DNA from: Deltaproteobacteria bacterium
GTDB lineage: Bacteria > Myxococcota > JACPTQ01
Length of the DNA stretch: 64,000 bases
NCBI GenBank assembly: GCA_016192705.1
Contig: JACPTQ010000029.1
Coordinates: forward strand, 1-64,000
Direction: 5' to 3'
The notes below the pieces were generated by a model, which was not told where the DNA came from, ran no database searches, and worked only from the letters and a program-made list of their open reading frames with translations. Shown here one piece after another: positions 62,434-64,000 of this stretch. The position numbers and the translations under genes were made by a program. The number at the start of each line of letters is the position of its first letter. The stretch's first letter is position 1.

Positions 62434-62491
62434 GCCGCGCCCGCGCCCGCTCCCGCGCCCGCTCCCGCTCCCGCGCCCGCTTTCCCTCCGT
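62434..62491. repeat. Intergenic CCCGCTCCCGCGCC hexanucleotide tract
   Basis: About 58 bp of CCCGCG and CCCGCT units in a non-coding gap (62433-62574), the same unit class as the Ala/Pro tracts at 19369 and 33026. The remaining gap has no recognisable feature except the ribosome-binding site of the next gene. Confidence 0.75.
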
Positions 62492-62571
62492 TCGCGCCTC
62501 CTTCCTTCGCCCACCCCTCGCGACCCCATCCGATTGGTGAGGGCCGCGCTCAGCGGCTTCGAAAGGAGTTC

Positions 62572-63111
62572 TCAATGCATCGCTTCATTGCTCTCGACGT
62601 CGCGTTTGAGTTCGCGCATCGGCTCGCGCCAGTGCTCACAGTTATTCGTCGCAAGGATCGTTCTCTCGAAGATTAGCTTCGACGTGCCGTAGCCAGCACC
62701 GTTCTCAACATCTCGGAAGGCGATGGCAAGTCGTCGCTGCGTGACCAAGCCCGCTTCTTCGAAATCGCTCGCGGGTCGTGTCGCGAAGCGCGGGCGGCTC
62801 GCCGACTCGCGGCGATATGGGTATACATCGATGACACGCGAAAGCAGGTTGCCGAGTTCGCCTGACGCGTCGTCGATGAGATCCAAGAGCGCCGCACACT
62901 CACACGCTTCACCACGCGCGATGGCGTAGCAACGCCGTTTGTCAGCTTTCGCAATTCGCCCGGCGCCTTCGGCGACGTTCGTCAGGACCGACAATGACGC
63001 TCTATGGAATTGATCACGCACTACTGCGTTTGCGATTGGAAGTCGTTGTGCAAGCCGCGCGAAATCGCGTGCGACTCGAAAGCAGTCGAGGCGTTCGATG
63101 GATGCGGTCAC
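62572..63111 (-). CDS. Four-helix-bundle (S23-type) protein with unusual C-terminal extension
   Basis: From GTG 63111 the frame gives IERLDCFRVARDFARLAQRLP, VRDQFHRASLSVLTNVAEGAG and RCYAIARGEACECAALLDLI, a good four-helix-bundle protein for the first 100 residues. The frame then stays open for 80 more residues because it runs antisense through the neighbouring pseudogene, so the true end is doubtful. The strongest start signal (AAAGGAG, then ATG 63157) belongs to a 13-codon leader frame whose stop overlaps GTG 63111 (GTGA), implying coupling or an old frameshift. Confidence 0.65.
   Translation of the reverse strand: MTASIERLDCFRVARDFARLAQRLPIANAVVRDQFHRASLSVLTNVAEGAGRIAKADKRRCYAIARGEACECAALLDLIDDASGELGNLLSRVIDVYPYRRESASRPRFATRPASDFEEAGLVTQRRLAIAFRDVENGAGYGTSKLIFERTILATNNCEHWREPMRELKRDVESNEAMH
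62575..62865 (+). pseudogene. Four-helix-bundle (S23-type) protein gene with a nonsense codon
   Basis: ATG 62575 is preceded by AAAGGAG. The frame reads MHRFIALDVAFEFAHRLAPV on to RSLED, then TAG at codon 34 (62674-62676), then LRRAVASTVLNISEGDGKSS, RDQARFFEIARGSCREARAA and a stop at 62863-62865. The downstream part is unmistakably the second half of a four-helix-bundle protein (NI(A/S)EGxG, RFFxIARGSxxE). At the TAG these proteins normally have Gln (DQLRRA), so a single CAG to TAG change explains it. At 96 codons it is also shorter at the C-terminus than the usual 115-125. Confidence 0.8.
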
Positions 63112-63318
63112 GGAAACGGTGTAGGGGTTGCAGTAACGGGAAGCGGCATTGGATCTCCTTTCGAAAGCGTGAGCCGAAAGTGAGGCGAGCCGTGGAGAGC
63201 ACAGCCCGCCTCCGCTCCCGCGCCTGGAGCCCGCGTGCGCTTTTCAACGCCATCGCGACCTCTTCTCCTCGCCGGCGTTTGGCGATAACGTCGCACCATC
63301 TCTCGAAACGGAGGATGC

Positions 63319-64000
63319 GTGACGTCGACGATCGAATTTCATGGCGCAGCGGAAACGGTGACGGGGTCGCGCTACCTCGTGCGAGCGGGCGACGAAACGC
63401 TGCAAGTCGACTGCGGCCTCTACCAAGGGCAGGACGACATCGCGCGCCACAACCGCGACGAATGGGCCTACGAAGCCCGCGAAGTCGACCACCTCATCTT
63501 GACGCACGCGCACATCGATCACGCGGGACTCACACCGCGCATGGTGCGCGAGGGGTTTAAGGGCGCCATCACCACGACACCCGCATCGAGCGACCTTGCC
63601 GAGATCATGTTGCCCGATTCGGCGCGGATCATGATGAGCGAAGTTGAGTGGCACAACCGCAAGAACCAGCGTCGCGGGCGACCAACCGAAGAGCCGCTCT
63701 ACGACGAAGGCGACGCGCGCCGAGCCGTCGAGCGACTTGCGCAACTGCCTTATGGCCGCGAAGGGCACGTGGGACGTGGGTTTGCGGTGACCCTCATCGA
63801 CGCGGGGCATATCTTGGGGTCGGCGACGGCGTGTCTCAAAGTCAAAGCGAACGGCACAACGAAACGCATCGTCTTTAGCGGCGACGTCGGCGATCCGGGC
63901 AAGGCGGTCGTGCGCGACCCGGCGCCACCGCCCGCGGAGTTTCGCGCGCCCGACGTCATCGTCATCGAATCAACGTACGGCAACCGACTCCACAAAGACC
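63319..64000 (+). CDS. MBL-fold beta-CASP-type nuclease (partial)
   Basis: The gene begins at GTG 63319 (CGGAGGA just before) and runs off the window after about 227 residues. FHGAAETVTGSRYLV at the N-terminus and LTHAHIDHAG (the HxHxDH metal motif) mark a metallo-beta-lactamase-fold hydrolase of the RNA-processing CPSF/YsxC-like exonuclease group. Further family motifs are DAGHILGSATACL and FSGDVGDPGKAVV, then VIESTYGNR. The beta-CASP region would follow beyond the window. Confidence 0.88.
   Translation, partial: MTSTIEFHGAAETVTGSRYLVRAGDETLQVDCGLYQGQDDIARHNRDEWAYEAREVDHLILTHAHIDHAGLTPRMVREGFKGAITTTPASSDLAEIMLPDSARIMMSEVEWHNRKNQRRGRPTEEPLYDEGDARRAVERLAQLPYGREGHVGRGFAVTLIDAGHILGSATACLKVKANGTTKRIVFSGDVGDPGKAVVRDPAPPPAEFRAPDVIVIESTYGNRLHKD

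Noticed and set aside
63315-63560. Frame starting at ATG 63315 overlapping the MBL gene
   Set aside because: Out of frame with the clear MBL motifs that start at GTG 63319; a shadow frame.
1-64000. tRNA, rRNA, phage or plasmid genes
   Set aside because: No cloverleaf, rRNA stretch, integrase or replication gene was recognised on either strand; small RNAs cannot be excluded without a covariance search.

Overview
The window is GC-rich chromosomal DNA, densely coding on both strands. It looks like a Myxococcota or other deltaproteobacterial-type genome. This is inferred from the gene mix: a PilZ domain of the myxobacterial kind, a Hanks-type kinase, many lipoproteins with TPR, TIG or Ig modules, zinc-ribbon plus GYF plus TPR architecture, a CXX-star type selenoprotein and GTG/TTG starts. 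No rRNA, tRNA, phage or conventional IS was seen.

Layout. 1-7.5 kb: lipoprotein, PilZ protein, RmuC, a 71-aa selenoprotein gene on the minus strand with an in-frame UGA, a PhaC-like hydrolase, a DUF3303-like protein, a Ser/Thr kinase, a dienoyl-CoA-reductase-like SDR, a Fis-type regulator and a ZIP transporter. 7.6-12.1 kb: trpE-G-D-C-F with coupled junctions but no trpB or trpA. 12.1-17.3 kb (minus): dnaK with its own sigma-70-like promoter, lolA, acyl-CoA dehydrogenase and two unknowns. 17.4-21.8 kb: a 1487-aa zinc-ribbon/GYF/TPR protein carrying two in-frame palindromic insertions. 22.4-26.5 kb: an operon of three secreted enzymes (two HKD phospholipase-D-like proteins, one with a ComEA-like HhH tail, and an amidohydrolase). 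26.6-31.4 kb: a TPR protein, a DUF3142-like lipoprotein and an Ig-lipase lipoprotein. 32-33.6 kb: an ECF sigma/anti-sigma pair. 33.9-36.1 kb: a flippase-like protein and a DUF362 protein. 36.1-40.6 kb: an iron module, fur - Fur box - feoB (oversized) - Cys-rich protein - DtxR/FeoA regulator. 40.7-51.5 kb: a 2029-aa TIG-repeat surface lipoprotein, a 1022-aa lipoprotein and a FadL-type porin. 51.5-61.3 kb: nuoE-F-J-K-L-M-N plus a DUF2723 glycosyltransferase-like protein. The rest of complex I (A-D, G, H, I) must be elsewhere. 61.4-64 kb: a PEBP lipoprotein, a membrane protein, two face-to-face four-helix-bundle genes (one with a nonsense codon) and the start of a beta-CASP-type MBL nuclease.

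Repeats stand out. (i) An element of about 0.5 kb with long imperfect terminal inverted repeats is present twice (21851-22407, 31474-31961), with one end of a third copy at the left edge of the window; each left end lies just upstream of a gene reading away from it. (ii) Five AT-rich palindromes spaced exactly 42 bp apart at 33725-33904. (iii) Ala/Pro-coding hexanucleotide tracts occur in several genes and one intergenic region.

Several promoters (feoB, nuoE, the TPR gene at 26612, the lipase) place the predicted transcription start on or within a few bases of the start codon, suggesting leaderless mRNAs. The points most worth a second look are the selenoprotein, the 42-bp palindrome array, the inverted-repeat element, the Ig-like insertion in NuoJ and the secreted HKD/HhH operon.
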